Positions 9,008 to 17,601 of a stretch of 49,813 bases of DNA are shown here, piece by piece. Below the pieces are notes generated by a model. That model was given only the letters and a program-made list of their open reading frames with translations, did no database searches and was not told where the DNA came from. A program made the translations under genes and the position numbers. The stretch is taken from the NCBI RefSeq assembly GCF_027483985.1, contig NZ_JAIXTJ010000052.1:1-49813 (forward strand), in the 5' to 3' direction. This stretch comes from Flavobacterium sp. (GTDB lineage Bacteria > Bacteroidota > Bacteroidia > Flavobacteriales > Flavobacteriaceae). Positions within the stretch are counted from its first letter, which is position 1. Each line of letters starts with the position of its first letter.

Positions 9008-9976
9008 ATGGTTTGGATATTATTTTTCGCGTTAGTTTTTATAATTTTAGCTTTAGACTTGGGTGTTTTTAATAAAACGCCACATATTATTAGTACAAAA
9101 GAAGCTAGCAAATGGACTGCCATTTGGGTAACTGTTTCTTTTTTATTCTCGGGCGTAATTTATTGGCTTTACGGAACAGATTACATCAAAAACCCAACCG
9201 AATTAACCCAAACTGGCGCTGCACTAAAATTCATAACCGGATATTTAATAGAATTATCTTTAAGTGTAGATAACATCTTTGTAATTGCGGTAATCTTTGC
9301 TTCCTTTAAAATTCCACAAAAATACCAACATAGAGTTTTGTTTTGGGGAATTCTTGGCGCCATCATCTTTCGAGGATTAATGATTTCGTTTGGTGTAATC
9401 ATCATCAATAAATTTACTTGGACAACGTATCTGTTTGGTGCGTTTTTGATATTTACCGCTGCAAAAATGCTGTTCTCAAAAGAGGAAGATGATTTTGAAC
9501 CAAAAGATTCTTTTGTCTATAAAACTTTAGGAAAAATTATTCCGATTACCTCTGAACACGATAAAGAGAAATTTTTTATCAAAACTAATAAAGGAAAGGC
9601 TGCAACACCATTATTTGTGGCACTTATAATTATTGAAGTGATGGATGTACTCTTTGCAGTAGACAGCGTTCCTGCAATTTTAGCCATTACATCTGATCCG
9701 TTTATTGTTTTTAGTTCAAATATTTTTGCGATTCTTGGATTGCGTTCGATGTATTTTTTCTTAGCCAATATGTTGGAGAAATTCAGCTATTTAGAATATA
9801 GTTTAATAGCCATTTTAAGTTTTGTAGGTGTAAAAATGTTAGCACACGATTATATTCACATACCAGAATGGGGTTCGCTTTTATTCATTGCGATATCACT
9901 TTTGGCTGGTGTTTTATATTCATTGCACAAAGCGAAAGATATTGAAGAACACAAACCATCAAGAGATGAGGAATAA
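9008..9976 (+). CDS. TerC/Alx-family integral membrane metal transporter
   Basis: This 322-residue polytopic membrane protein with about nine hydrophobic segments is the size of E. coli Alx. The two family repeats are visible, each with acidic residues in a membrane helix: ELSLSVDNIFVIAVIFASFKIP and IEVMDVLFAVDSVPAILAITSDPF, followed by SNIFAILGLRSMYFFLA. TerC/Alx proteins are linked to manganese export and metal handling in the inner membrane; the exact substrate here is inferred. I chose ATG 9008 over an in-frame ATG at 8942 because the promoter box at 8980-8987 lies between them and the family begins at MVWILFFALVF. Confidence 0.88.
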   Translation: MVWILFFALVFIILALDLGVFNKTPHIISTKEASKWTAIWVTVSFLFSGVIYWLYGTDYIKNPTELTQTGAALKFITGYLIELSLSVDNIFVIAVIFASFKIPQKYQHRVLFWGILGAIIFRGLMISFGVIIINKFTWTTYLFGAFLIFTAAKMLFSKEEDDFEPKDSFVYKTLGKIIPITSEHDKEKFFIKTNKGKAATPLFVALIIIEVMDVLFAVDSVPAILAITSDPFIVFSSNIFAILGLRSMYFFLANMLEKFSYLEYSLIAILSFVGVKMLAHDYIHIPEWGSLLFIAISLLAGVLYSLHKAKDIEEHKPSRDEE

Positions 9977-10005
9977 AAAAAGAGGCTGCAATTTCTCACA
10001 ACCTC
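9974..10005 (-). terminator. Intrinsic terminator after the 10044 lipoprotein gene
   Basis: Minus-strand hairpin GAGGTTG / CAGCCTC (9982-10005, one G-U pair) with 10-nt loop TGAGAAATTG, followed by T7. It points away from the lipoprotein gene. Confidence 0.75.
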
Positions 10006-10043
10006 TGTCCAAACAAACAAACTATAGACTAACCAAATCTATT

Positions 10044-10553
10044 TTATTTTAATACTGTTACTTTAGAATCATCGATATTATAAGCTTTTATCACAGCATT
10101 GTAATCGTTTAAATCAACAGTATTTGAAGCACTTTTTCCAAAAAAACCAGGAACAATAACTATTCTGAATATTTGGTTTATTCTAAAATTACTTGGTACT
10201 GAACCCAAGTCGTTTCCGCGCATAAATAATTGTATATCCTCTTGAGTAAAATCAAAATCGTAACCAAAATCTAAAGTTCCGTCATTAAAGAAGTACGTTT
10301 CTGGCTGTATTTTCCAAACATCAGGTCCAGAAGTACTTGTTAATCTATACATCAAGATCATATCTGAACTGAAAATACTATGAGGCAATTGAATAAAATT
10401 ATTATAATTATTTGAAGCTGTAAACGAACGATTGATTTCAAAAACTTCGCTTATAGTATCATTATCAACTGGTGTATCTCTTACCTCGTTAACGGTACAA
10501 CTGCTTAGACTTATCATCCCGATAAATGCTAATAATAAAGTAATTTTTCTCAT
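10044..10553 (-). CDS. Lipoprotein of unknown function
   Basis: This 169-residue protein has a lipobox (SLSSC, Cys19). The mature part carries alternating beta-type segments (FIQLPHSIFSSDMILMYRL, FRINQIFRIVIVPGFFG) and an aromatic/acidic middle (YFFNDGTLDFGYDFDF). Short lipoproteins of this kind with a DxWKIQPETYF stretch occur in Flavobacteria, but I cannot name the family. It is monocistronic and convergent with the TerC gene. Confidence 0.72.
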   Translation of the reverse strand: MRKITLLLAFIGMISLSSCTVNEVRDTPVDNDTISEVFEINRSFTASNNYNNFIQLPHSIFSSDMILMYRLTSTSGPDVWKIQPETYFFNDGTLDFGYDFDFTQEDIQLFMRGNDLGSVPSNFRINQIFRIVIVPGFFGKSASNTVDLNDYNAVIKAYNIDDSKVTVLK

Positions 10554-10630
10554 GATTTCTATTTTTTAATGATTAATGATATTTAACCTTATTCAATTGT
10601 TGTGCCAAACTTTTATTTTATAAAAAATTG

Positions 10631-10638
10631 TACCTTTG
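10631..10638 (+). promoter_or_regulatory. -7 box abutting the DUF1543 start codon
   Basis: TACCTTTG ends only 4 bases before the ATG at 10643. If used, transcription would start at or next to the start codon and give a leaderless message. The -33 element is not clear. Confidence 0.45.
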
Positions 10639-10642
10639 AACA

Positions 10643-11206
10643 ATGGAAAATAACAAACTATATATGATTATGCTTGGCTGTAGACCAGAAGGTAGATTTA
10701 CCGAGCAACACGATATTTTTTTTGGAATTGGTCAATCACTGAAAGAATTGATTCCGAGTATGAAAGCATTTTGGCCCGAAGCTAAAGGCAGAATTCATAT
10801 TGATGCTTGGCGAGAAGTTACTAAAGTCGATGATTTTGTAATTGAAATTCTACCAAAAGGAAAAGCAATCTTTTCTGCTGAAAATTTATTTTTTATCAAT
10901 CTTGGAGGTTATAAAGAAAATGAATTTGAAGAATATCATTATAAAGTTTTAGCTGTTGGCGAAACCTTAGCAGAAGCATCTAAAATTGCAAAAAAGACAA
11001 CTTTCTATAAACATTGTACTTTTAAAGGAGCAACTTCTCACATTGATGATAAATTCGGAATTGATGTAGATGATGCTTTTAATGTAAAAGAAATTTTAGC
11101 TCCCATTTTTAAAGATAATTTTGATATTGCCATTAGAAAAAACGAAACTGAATTAGAAGATGATGTTCTACATATTGGTTATTTAAAAATTGATAAAATA
11201 GTATAA
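10643..11206 (+). CDS. DUF1543 domain-containing protein
   Basis: This 187-residue soluble protein has no signal peptide. It opens with KLYMIMLGCRPEGRFTEQHD and continues to IHIDAWREV, which I recognise as the DUF1543 pattern. A second, weaker copy of the same layout follows (NLFFINLGGY ... EEYHYKVLAVGETLAEASKIAKK ... SHIDDKFGID), so the fold is probably an internal duplication. Biochemical function is unknown. It heads a three-gene run: a 47-residue basic ORF begins 2 bases after its stop, followed by ychJ. Confidence 0.8.
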   Translation: MENNKLYMIMLGCRPEGRFTEQHDIFFGIGQSLKELIPSMKAFWPEAKGRIHIDAWREVTKVDDFVIEILPKGKAIFSAENLFFINLGGYKENEFEEYHYKVLAVGETLAEASKIAKKTTFYKHCTFKGATSHIDDKFGIDVDDAFNVKEILAPIFKDNFDIAIRKNETELEDDVLHIGYLKIDKIV

Positions 11207-11208
11207 TT

Positions 11209-11352
11209 ATGAGCAGAAATAACGAAAGAAACATCAAAAAACATAACGATAAATTACACAAAGAACAAGACAAAGCCAAGGCTAAAAAAGTAGCTCGTGA
11301 AGAAAAACTAAAGGCTATGGTTCGAAAATTTAATGAATCAAAAAATGACTAG
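11209..11352 (+). CDS. Small lysine-rich protein (47 aa)
   Basis: ATG at 11209 begins 2 bases after the DUF1543 stop and runs 48 codons to TAG at 11350-11352. The product is very basic and charged, with a predicted single helix (KEQDKAKAKKVAREEKLKA), no hydrophobic segment and no cysteine. Codon use resembles its neighbours. Tight coupling upstream and an overlap with ychJ downstream argue that it is translated. Function unknown. Confidence 0.6.
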   Translation: MSRNNERNIKKHNDKLHKEQDKAKAKKVAREEKLKAMVRKFNESKND

Positions 11353-11719
11353 TTGTTATTGCAACAGCACTATAACTTTTGAAAATTGTTGTCAACCTTT
11401 TTTAAAAGGAACTAACAAACCAAAAACTGCCGAAGCTTTAATGCGTTCAAGATACTCGGCATATGTCACTCAAAATGCAGATTATTTAGTTGCTACAACG
11501 CATCTTTCTACAAGAAAATTTCACAAAAAATCTGATATTCTAGCTTGGAGTAAAAGCAACCAATGGCTAAAGTTGGAAGTATTATTCTCAACGGAAACTA
11601 CAGTAACCTTCAAAGCCTATTATTTAGATCATCATTTAAAAGCACAAATACATCACGAACATTCAAGATTTATTTTCGAAAACGATACTTGGTATTATGT
11701 TGATGGCGAATTTCTATAA
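11345..11719 (+). CDS. ychJ: YchJ family (UPF0225) protein with N-terminal cysteine motif
   Basis: This ~124-residue protein begins TSCYCNSTITFENCC, a SEC-C-like zinc-binding cysteine cluster (C-x-C ... CC), followed by PKTAEALMRSRYSAYVTQNADYLVATTH, the hallmark of YchJ/UPF0225, and an NTF2-like beta domain ending RFIFENDTWYYVDGEF. Function is not established. I prefer ATG 11345, which gives MTSCYC as in family members; an in-frame ATG at 11333 would add four residues. Either start overlaps the end of the 47-aa ORF, indicating translational coupling. Confidence 0.85.
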   Translation: MTSCYCNSTITFENCCQPFLKGTNKPKTAEALMRSRYSAYVTQNADYLVATTHLSTRKFHKKSDILAWSKSNQWLKLEVLFSTETTVTFKAYYLDHHLKAQIHHEHSRFIFENDTWYYVDGEFL

Positions 11720-11721
11720 AA

Positions 11722-11750
11722 AAACCGAAGTTATCAAACTTCGGTTTTTC
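11722..11750. terminator. Bidirectional terminator between ychJ and the GyrI-like gene
   Basis: Perfect stem AACCGAAGTT (11723-11732) with its complement at 11737-11746, loop ATCA, A-run on one side and T-run on the other. The stop codon of the minus-strand gene (11734-11736) lies within the loop, so one hairpin serves both convergent genes. Confidence 0.85.
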
Positions 11751-12216
11751 TTTTAATTGGTATCCAAATTTCTTCTTCAGATTCTGGACTATTATTTTTA
11801 TACTTCTCACCTAGAATTTCAAATTGCGGATGCGTTCCCAGTTCATAATCTGCATTTGGAAGCCATTCTGTATAAATTGATTTGAAAAAAGATGCCACAT
11901 TATTTTGATCGCCTTTGTAGTTAAAAACGGCGTACAGTCCTTCTGGAATCTCTAAGGTTTGCATTTCATCAGGAATATTTTCAAATGTTGAAACGGCAAC
12001 TGCTGCCCATTTTACAAAAGGCGTAGTAGGTTGAAAATCGAAATCCTCAGGATTGATTTGAATATTATATAATTCAGAACCAATTGCATTTTGAATTTCA
12101 TTGCGTCGTGGCATAAAACTACTCCATAATTCAAATACACGATAATCTGCATATGTAAAGGAAAGGCATTTACCTATGAATTTTGTGGCTGGAAAGGTTT
12201 TTATAGTTGCGTTCAT
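11734..12216 (-). CDS. GyrI-like / AraC effector-binding domain protein
   Basis: This 160-residue single-domain protein shows the GyrI-like ligand-binding pattern: beta-rich N-terminus (IKTFPATKFIGKCLSFTY), a central FVKWAAVAVSTFENIPDEMQTLEIPEGLYAVFNYKG, a helix SFFKSIYTEWLPNADYEL and the acidic C-terminal EEIWIPIK. Such stand-alone domains bind small hydrophobic ligands; no DNA-binding part is present. It starts one base after the stop of the transposase-like gene upstream (TAA-T-ATG), so the two are probably translated from one message. Confidence 0.8.
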   Translation of the reverse strand: MNATIKTFPATKFIGKCLSFTYADYRVFELWSSFMPRRNEIQNAIGSELYNIQINPEDFDFQPTTPFVKWAAVAVSTFENIPDEMQTLEIPEGLYAVFNYKGDQNNVASFFKSIYTEWLPNADYELGTHPQFEILGEKYKNNSPESEEEIWIPIKRKTEV

Positions 12217-12217
12217 A

Positions 12218-12901
12218 TTATTTATAAAATTTATCGTTCTTCCATTTTAATGGATTTTCAAAGATATAATTTTGAATAATATCAAATGATTTTGAATTGC
12301 GAATTATATGGTCATAGAATAGGGATTGCCATCCGAAATTGGAATTTATTTTTCTACATTCAAAAGAACAACGTCCTTTGTACCAACGAATTATTTTGGA
12401 AATATTTCCGTTCAACATTGGATTTTTTTCACCAGAAAATCCACCACGGTTTTCCTGTAGAGACGCGATTAATCGCGTCTCATTGTTTTCATTGTTTCCA
12501 TTGTTTTCATTATTTTCATTGATGTTAGACGCGATTAATCGCGTCTCATTGTTTTCGTTATTTTCGTGACAATTGTTAGACGCGATAAATCGCGTCTCTA
12601 CGGATTTGGACAATAATAAATCGTCAATTTTATTTATTATCAATATCCCATGAACATGGTTCGGCATTACAACAAAATTTCCCAATTCAATAAACGGAAA
12701 ATGGTTGGGTATTTCCATCCAATATTGTTTCGCCAATATACCAATTTCTGATAATTGCATAATTCCGTTTTGAATATTACCGAAAAAATGTTCTCTGTTT
12801 TTTGTGCAGATAGTAATGAAATAGGCACCATTACTGGAATAATCCCAGGTTTGCAATCGCGTAGAAGGAATGCGGTATTTGTTTTTAAATTTATTTTGCA
12901 T
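12218..12901 (-). CDS. REP-associated tyrosine transposase (RAYT) containing in-frame REP palindromes
   Basis: This 227-residue single-strand DNA transposase-like protein belongs to the IS200-type Y1/HUH group. Visible features: N-terminal YRIPSTRLQTWDYSSNGAYFITICT; HUH motif PNHVHG (His82, His84); probable catalytic-tyrosine helix ISKIIRWYKG (Tyr174); and the family C-terminus WQSLFYDHIIRNSKSFDIIQNYI...NPLKW. Unusually, residues 102-147 hold three copies of ETR[LF]IAS (102-108, 119-125, 141-147) encoded by near-identical palindromes, separated by Asn/Glu-rich ENN repeats. This replaces the variable linker found there in relatives. The frame is intact, so the protein may be active. RAYTs are domesticated enzymes thought to mobilise REP elements. 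Confidence 0.9.
   Translation of the reverse strand: MQNKFKNKYRIPSTRLQTWDYSSNGAYFITICTKNREHFFGNIQNGIMQLSEIGILAKQYWMEIPNHFPFIELGNFVVMPNHVHGILIINKIDDLLLSKSVETRFIASNNCHENNENNETRLIASNINENNENNGNNENNETRLIASLQENRGGFSGEKNPMLNGNISKIIRWYKGRCSFECRKINSNFGWQSLFYDHIIRNSKSFDIIQNYIFENPLKWKNDKFYK
12460..12481. repeat. REP-like palindrome, copy 1 (inside the RAYT gene)
   Basis: Perfect 22-bp palindrome with half-site GAGACGCGATT, translated as ETRLIAS (residues 141-147). Confidence 0.85.
12527..12546. repeat. REP-like palindrome, copy 2 (inside the RAYT gene)
   Basis: Perfect 20-bp palindrome with half-site AGACGCGATT, translated as ETRLIAS (residues 119-125). Confidence 0.85.
12578..12597. repeat. REP-like palindrome, copy 3 (inside the RAYT gene)
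   Basis: Arms AGACGCGAT with central AA (plus strand), translated as ETRFIAS (residues 102-108). Confidence 0.82.
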
Positions 12902-12972
12902 GGCGTTGAATGTTATATTGTTATGCTAAATAATGAATAAATTTTTATAAATGAAAATTTATTGTAAAAAAA

Positions 12973-12996
12973 AGAGACGCGATAAATCGCGTCTCT
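12973..12996. repeat. REP-like palindrome, copy 4 (between the RAYT and IcmF genes)
   Basis: 11-bp arms AGAGACGCGAT with central AA, 71 bases upstream of the RAYT start and 22 bases downstream of the icmF stop. The core is the same as copy 3. Confidence 0.85.
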
Positions 12997-13018
12997 ACCG
13001 AATATAATATTAAAAATA

Positions 13019-16000
13019 TTACATATTCCTTCTGTATTGTCCGCCAACTTCAAATAACGCACTTGTTATTTGTCCTAACGAACAAACTTTGGTGGCTTCC
13101 ATTAATTTTTCAAAAATATTTTGATTATTTATGGCAGCATCTTGAATGATGTTGATTTGTTCTGCCACTTTACCTCCACTTGTTTTGTGTAAATTAGACA
13201 ACATATCTATTTGATATTGTTTTTCTTCTTCGGTAGCGCGAATTACTTCTGCTGGAATCACTGTTGGCGAACCTTTTGAACTCAAAAACGTATTCACACC
13301 TATAATTGGAAATTCACCTGTGTGTTTCAAAGTTTCATAATACAAACTTTCTTCTTGGATTTTACTTCTTTGATACATTGTTTCCATTGCGCCAAGAACT
13401 CCACCACGTTCTGTGATTCTATCAAATTCTAATAAAACAGCTTCTTCTACTAAATCGGTTAATTCTTCAATGATGAACGAACCTTGAATTGGATTTTCGT
13501 TTTTAGCTAAACCTAACTCTTTATTAATAATCAACTGAATTGCCATTGCTCTACGAACTGATTCTTCTGTTGGTGTCGTAATTGCTTCGTCATAGGCATT
13601 AGTATGCAACGAATTACAATTATCATAAATAGCATACAAAGCTTGCAATGTTGTACGAATATCATTGAAATCAATTTCTTGCGCGTGAAGCGAACGACCC
13701 GATGTTTGAATATGATATTTTAACATCTGAGCTCTTTCGTTGGCGCCATATTTTAATTTCAATGCTTTTGCCCATATTTTACGAGCAACACGACCAATAA
13801 CTGCATATTCTGGATCAATTCCGTTAGAGAAGAAGAAGGATAAATTTGGTCCAAAATCGTTGATGTTCATTCCCCGACTTAAGTAATATTCCACATAAGT
13901 AAAACCATTTGCTAATGTAAAAGCCAATTGCGAAATCGGATTTGCACCAGCTTCAGCAATGTGATATCCTGAAATGGAAACCGAATAAAAATTACGAACA
14001 TTTTGTTTGATGAAATATTCTTGAACGTCACCCATCAATCGCAATGCAAATTCTGTGGAGAAAATACAAGTATTTTGCGCTTGATCTTCTTTTAAAATAT
14101 CAGCTTGAACCGTTCCACGAACTTGAGCTAATGTTTTAATTTTGATATCATTATAAACATCCAAAGGCAACACTTGATCACCTGTAACACCAAGTAACAT
14201 CAATCCTAAACCATTATTTCCTTCTGGTAATTCACCTTGATATTTTGGTCTAATGGTTCCTTTTTTCTTATAAATTTCATTGATTCGTGCTTCAACTTCT
14301 GTTTGAAGATTATTTTCAATAATATACTTTTCACAATTTTGATCGATAGCTGCATTCATAAAGAATCCAAGCAACATTGGTGCTGGACCATTTATCGTCA
14401 TCGAAACTGAAGTTAAAGGATGACTTAAATCGAAACCTGAATATAATTTTTTAGCGTCATCTAAACAACAAATCGAAACTCCGGCATTTCCTATTTTTCC
14501 ATAAATATCTGGACGAACGTGTGGATCATTTCCGTATAATGTTACAGAATCGAATGCCGTTGAAAGACGTTTTGCTGGTAATCCTGCAGATACATAATGA
14601 AAACGCTTGTTAGTACGTTCTGGTCCACCTTCACCTGCAAACATTCGACTTGGATCTTCACCTTCACGTTTAAATGGATATAATCCTGAGGTAAAAGGAA
14701 ATTCGCCAGGCACATTTTCTTGTAAATTCCATTTTAAAATATCACCCCAAGCTTGGTATTTAGGCAAGGCAACTTTCGGAATTTGAGAATGTGATAAACT
14801 TTCGCTATGTGTTTTAATTTCAATGACTTTATCACGAACTTTAAAACTATAAATCGGATTTTTATATTTGTTTACTTTTTCGTCCCAAGTTAAAACGATT
14901 TCCCAATTGTATGGGTCAAGATTCATTTTTACTCGGTCGAATTCTTTTACTAATAGATTTAAAAACTCATTTCTACTTTCATCTTTTGAATGTAAAATGG
15001 TCTCTTCGATTCCAGCTTTTGTTAAAGTTGGCTTACTTCCAAAAACAGTTTCTATTGTTTTGTATATTCCATATAATTTTTGAGCCACTTCAACTTGAGT
15101 CAAAGCAGTTTCATCGTATTTTCTATTGTTTTCAGCAATTTCAGATAAATAACGCGTTCTGTGTGGTGGAATTACGAAAATTTTCTCGCTCATTTCACGC
15201 GTAATTTCAAAAGTCGATTGCAAATCGGCTCCAGTTTTTTCAACAATTTTATCCATTATTGATTTGTAGAGCGTGTTCATTCCAGGATCGTTGAATTGAG
15301 AAGCAATTGTTCCGAAAATCGGCATTGTTTCTGTGTCAACATCCCATAAATTATGATTGCGTTGGTATTGTTTTTTAACATCACGGATGGCATCTAAAGC
15401 TCCACGTTTGTCAAATTTATTTAAAGCCACCAAATCGGCAAAATCCAACATATCGATTTTTTCTAACTGTGTTGCAGCACCAAATTCTGGCGTCATTACG
15501 TAAAGCGAAACATCAGAGTGGTCCATAATTTCAGTATCACTTTGACCAATTCCAGAAGTTTCTAAAATAATGATGTCATATTTTGCAGCTTTCAAAACTT
15601 CGATAGCTTCATTCACATATTTAGATAAAGCCAAATTAGACTGACGAGTTGCCAACGAACGCATATAAACTCTAGGATTGTTAATAGCATTCATACGAAT
15701 TCTATCGCCTAAAAGTGCGCCACCAGTTTTACGTTTTGATGGATCAACCGAAATTAATCCGATCGTTTTTTCTGGAAAATCGATTAAAAATCTTCTCACT
15801 AATTCATCAACTAACGATGATTTTCCAGCACCACCAGTTCCTGTGATTCCTAATACTGGAATTTTATTAGTTTCGTTTTTCTTATGGATTTCATCAAATG
15901 CTGCTTTTGCAATTTCAGGAAAATTTTCTGCAGCCGAAATTAATCGTGCAATAGCTGTTGGATTTTTATCTTCAATATGCGAAAGTTCATCGGCTAATTT

Positions 16001-16447
16001 GTCGCCAACAGGATAATCAGAACGCTGTACTAAATCGTTAATCATTCCTTGCAAACCCATTGCGCGACCATCATCTGGAGAATAAATTCGTTCGATACCA
16101 TATTCGTGCAGCTCCGAAATTTCTGAAGGAAGAATTACTCCGCCACCACCGCCAAATATTCTAATGTGACCTGCTCCTTTTTCTTTCAGCAAATCATACA
16201 TATACTTAAAATACTCATTGTGACCACCTTGATAAGACGTCATTGCTATGGCATTAGCATCTTCTTGAATGGCAGTATTTACAACTTCTTCAACACTACG
16301 ATCGTGACCAAGATGTATTACCTCAACACCTGTTGCTTGGATAATTCTTCGCATGATGTTTATGGCAGCATCGTGACCATCAAAAAGTGATGCAGCAGTT
16401 ACAATTCTTACTTTATTTTTAGGAATATAAGGCGTTTGTAGTTCCAT
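13019..16447 (-). CDS. icmF: Fused isobutyryl-CoA mutase (IcmF): B12-binding, G-protein chaperone and mutase domains
   Basis: This 1142-residue fusion interconverts isobutyryl-CoA and n-butyryl-CoA using adenosylcobalamin. Order of domains: B12-binding (1-~140) with SLFDGHD (His25 is the expected cobalt ligand) and [13 protein letters not shown]; MeaB-like GTPase chaperone (~190-430) with Walker A GTGGAGKS (203-210), ETSGIGQSD and NKFD (343-346); then the acyl-CoA mutase TIM barrel (~560-1142) with [29 protein letters not shown] and [13 protein letters not shown]. This B12-G-mutase order is diagnostic of IcmF rather than two-subunit methylmalonyl-CoA mutase. It is monocistronic. Likely role: branched-chain or short-chain acyl-CoA metabolism. 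Confidence 0.94.
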   Translation of the reverse strand: MELQTPYIPKNKVRIVTAASLFDGHDAAINIMRRIIQATGVEVIHLGHDRSVEEVVNTAIQEDANAIAMTSYQGGHNEYFKYMYDLLKEKGAGHIRIFGGGGGVILPSEISELHEYGIERIYSPDDGRAMGLQGMINDLVQRSDYPVGDKLADELSHIEDKNPTAIARLISAAENFPEIAKAAFDEIHKKNETNKIPVLGITGTGGAGKSSLVDELVRRFLIDFPEKTIGLISVDPSKRKTGGALLGDRIRMNAINNPRVYMRSLATRQSNLALSKYVNEAIEVLKAAKYDIIILETSGIGQSDTEIMDHSDVSLYVMTPEFGAATQLEKIDMLDFADLVALNKFDKRGALDAIRDVKKQYQRNHNLWDVDTETMPIFGTIASQFNDPGMNTLYKSIMDKIVEKTGADLQSTFEITREMSEKIFVIPPHRTRYLSEIAENNRKYDETALTQVEVAQKLYGIYKTIETVFGSKPTLTKAGIEETILHSKDESRNEFLNLLVKEFDRVKMNLDPYNWEIVLTWDEKVNKYKNPIYSFKVRDKVIEIKTHSESLSHSQIPKVALPKYQAWGDILKWNLQENVPGEFPFTSGLYPFKREGEDPSRMFAGEGGPERTNKRFHYVSAGLPAKRLSTAFDSVTLYGNDPHVRPDIYGKIGNAGVSICCLDDAKKLYSGFDLSHPLTSVSMTINGPAPMLLGFFMNAAIDQNCEKYIIENNLQTEVEARINEIYKKKGTIRPKYQGELPEGNNGLGLMLLGVTGDQVLPLDVYNDIKIKTLAQVRGTVQADILKEDQAQNTCIFSTEFALRLMGDVQEYFIKQNVRNFYSVSISGYHIAEAGANPISQLAFTLANGFTYVEYYLSRGMNINDFGPNLSFFFSNGIDPEYAVIGRVARKIWAKALKLKYGANERAQMLKYHIQTSGRSLHAQEIDFNDIRTTLQALYAIYDNCNSLHTNAYDEAITTPTEESVRRAMAIQLIINKELGLAKNENPIQGSFIIEELTDLVEEAVLLEFDRITERGGVLGAMETMYQRSKIQEESLYYETLKHTGEFPIIGVNTFLSSKGSPTVIPAEVIRATEEEKQYQIDMLSNLHKTSGGKVAEQINIIQDAAINNQNIFEKLMEATKVCSLGQITSALFEVGGQYRRNM

Positions 16448-16647
16448 TTGTAATTTTTATTCAAATTTAGGAGTGCAATTTACGAATTTAATAATTTTTA
16501 TACGATTTAATTACACAGAAATTATTGAAGGATAATCAAGTAGAAAGTAAGCTACAACTTAAAATATAACACACTGAATTTCAGTATATTTTAGAAATAT
16601 AAAATCAATCTTATCATTTATTTATGATTATTTAGTTTGTGAGGCAT

Positions 16648-16655
16648 TATATTTG
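16648..16655 (+). promoter_or_regulatory. -7 box upstream of the DUF4197 gene
   Basis: TATATTTG lies 25 bases before the ATG at 16681. A TTG occurs upstream, but not at standard spacing. Confidence 0.45.
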
Positions 16656-16680
16656 ATGAAATTAGAAAAAACATCTATTT

Positions 16681-17391
16681 ATGAAAAAAATAATCTTACT
16701 AACTTTTACAGCATTTACTTTTTCTAGTTGTGCTGAAATGCAACAAATTGCAAATCAATTACCTGGAGTTTTAGAGCAAGGAAATATAGATATTGCTGGC
16801 GGTTTGAAAGAAGCTTTGAACAACGGAATCACAAAACAAGTAACAAAGCTTACTGCTGTAGATGGATTCTATAAAAATGAAATGGTAAAAATATTGCTGC
16901 CAGAAGAATTAAAAAAAGTAGATTCAGGATTGCGAAAAATTGGGCTTGGAAGTCTCGCAGATGAAGGATTAAAAGCCATTAACCGAACTGCAGAAGATGC
17001 TGTAAAAACAGCTACTCCAATATTTGTTGACGCTATAAAAGGAATGACTTTTACCGATGCCAAAAATATTTTAATGGGAAATGAAAGCGCAGCAACAACT
17101 TATTTACAAAGTTCCACCTCAACAGCTTTGTACTCAAAATTTAATCCTGTGATTAAAAATTCATTTGCTAAAGTTGGTGCCGATAAAGTTTGGGCCAACA
17201 TCATCAATAAATACAATGCGATTCCGTTAGTAAAAAAAGTTAATCCTGATTTGACCGATTATACAACCAACAAAGCAATGGAAGGCGTTTTCAAAATGGT
17301 TGCAGTCGAAGAGAAAAACATCAGAACTGATTTAAGTTCAAGATCATCTGATTTATTGAAAAAAGTATTTGCTTTGCAAGATAAAAAATAG
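16681..17391 (+). CDS. DUF4197 domain-containing lipoprotein
   Basis: This 236-residue protein has a lipobox (FSSC, Cys17). The mature part matches my recollection of DUF4197: GLKEALNNGITKQVTKLTAVDGFYKNEMVKILLPEELKKV, then FVDAIKGMTFTDAKNILMGNESAATTYLQSSTSTALYSKFNPVIKNS and a C-terminal TTNKAMEGVFKMVAVEEKNIR. The fold should be all-helical. Function is unknown; the location is periplasmic and lipid-anchored. Stand-alone gene. Confidence 0.88.
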   Translation: MKKIILLTFTAFTFSSCAEMQQIANQLPGVLEQGNIDIAGGLKEALNNGITKQVTKLTAVDGFYKNEMVKILLPEELKKVDSGLRKIGLGSLADEGLKAINRTAEDAVKTATPIFVDAIKGMTFTDAKNILMGNESAATTYLQSSTSTALYSKFNPVIKNSFAKVGADKVWANIINKYNAIPLVKKVNPDLTDYTTNKAMEGVFKMVAVEEKNIRTDLSSRSSDLLKKVFALQDKK

Positions 17392-17498
17392 TTTAAACAC
17401 TTATTTTTAAACTATTAGACTGAACCACAAGTAAAGTTAAAAATTTAGTTTTCAATAAGATAGATATAACATTAACTTAACATTTACCAGTCTAAAAT

Positions 17499-17601
17499 TT
17501 TAGATATTTGCATCGTAATAAATGAAGATTTATTATTTTGTTTGGTTTAGGTTAGTTAAAAAAATTGCCAATGTTTGAGAAAGCGTTGGCTTTTTCTTTT
17601 T
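17499..17601 (+). ncRNA. Possible small RNA with terminator hairpin
   Basis: A promoter-like TAGATATTTGCATCG (near 17500; deviates from TAnnTTTG by one base) is followed by ~55 bases without an ORF (T/G-rich, TTTGGTTTAGGTTAGTT) and a 7-bp hairpin (17567-17590, loop TTTGAGAAAG) with a T-rich tail. This is the layout of a ~90-nt transcript, but the hairpin could equally be only the terminator of the minus-strand hydrolase gene, because A-runs precede it. Confidence 0.25.
17567..17601. terminator. Hairpin terminator next to the hydrolase gene
   Basis: GCCAATG (17567-17573) pairs with CGTTGGC (17584-17590), with T-runs outward on both strands. It lies beside the end of the minus-strand hydrolase gene at 17600. 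Confidence 0.7.

Noticed and set aside
12286..12569. Two overlapping plus-strand frames with repeated ETRLIAS- or DAINRVS-type peptides
   Set aside because: They are shadows of the RAYT gene; because the palindromes read the same on both strands, the peptide repeats appear in the opposite direction too.
12460..12996. CRISPR-like spacing of repeats
   Set aside because: The repeats are palindromic and too few, spacers are low-complexity and coding, and there are no cas genes.
14868..16390. Several plus-strand frames of 70-110 residues opposite icmF
   Set aside because: Antisense to a long conserved coding region, without recognisable domains or start signals.
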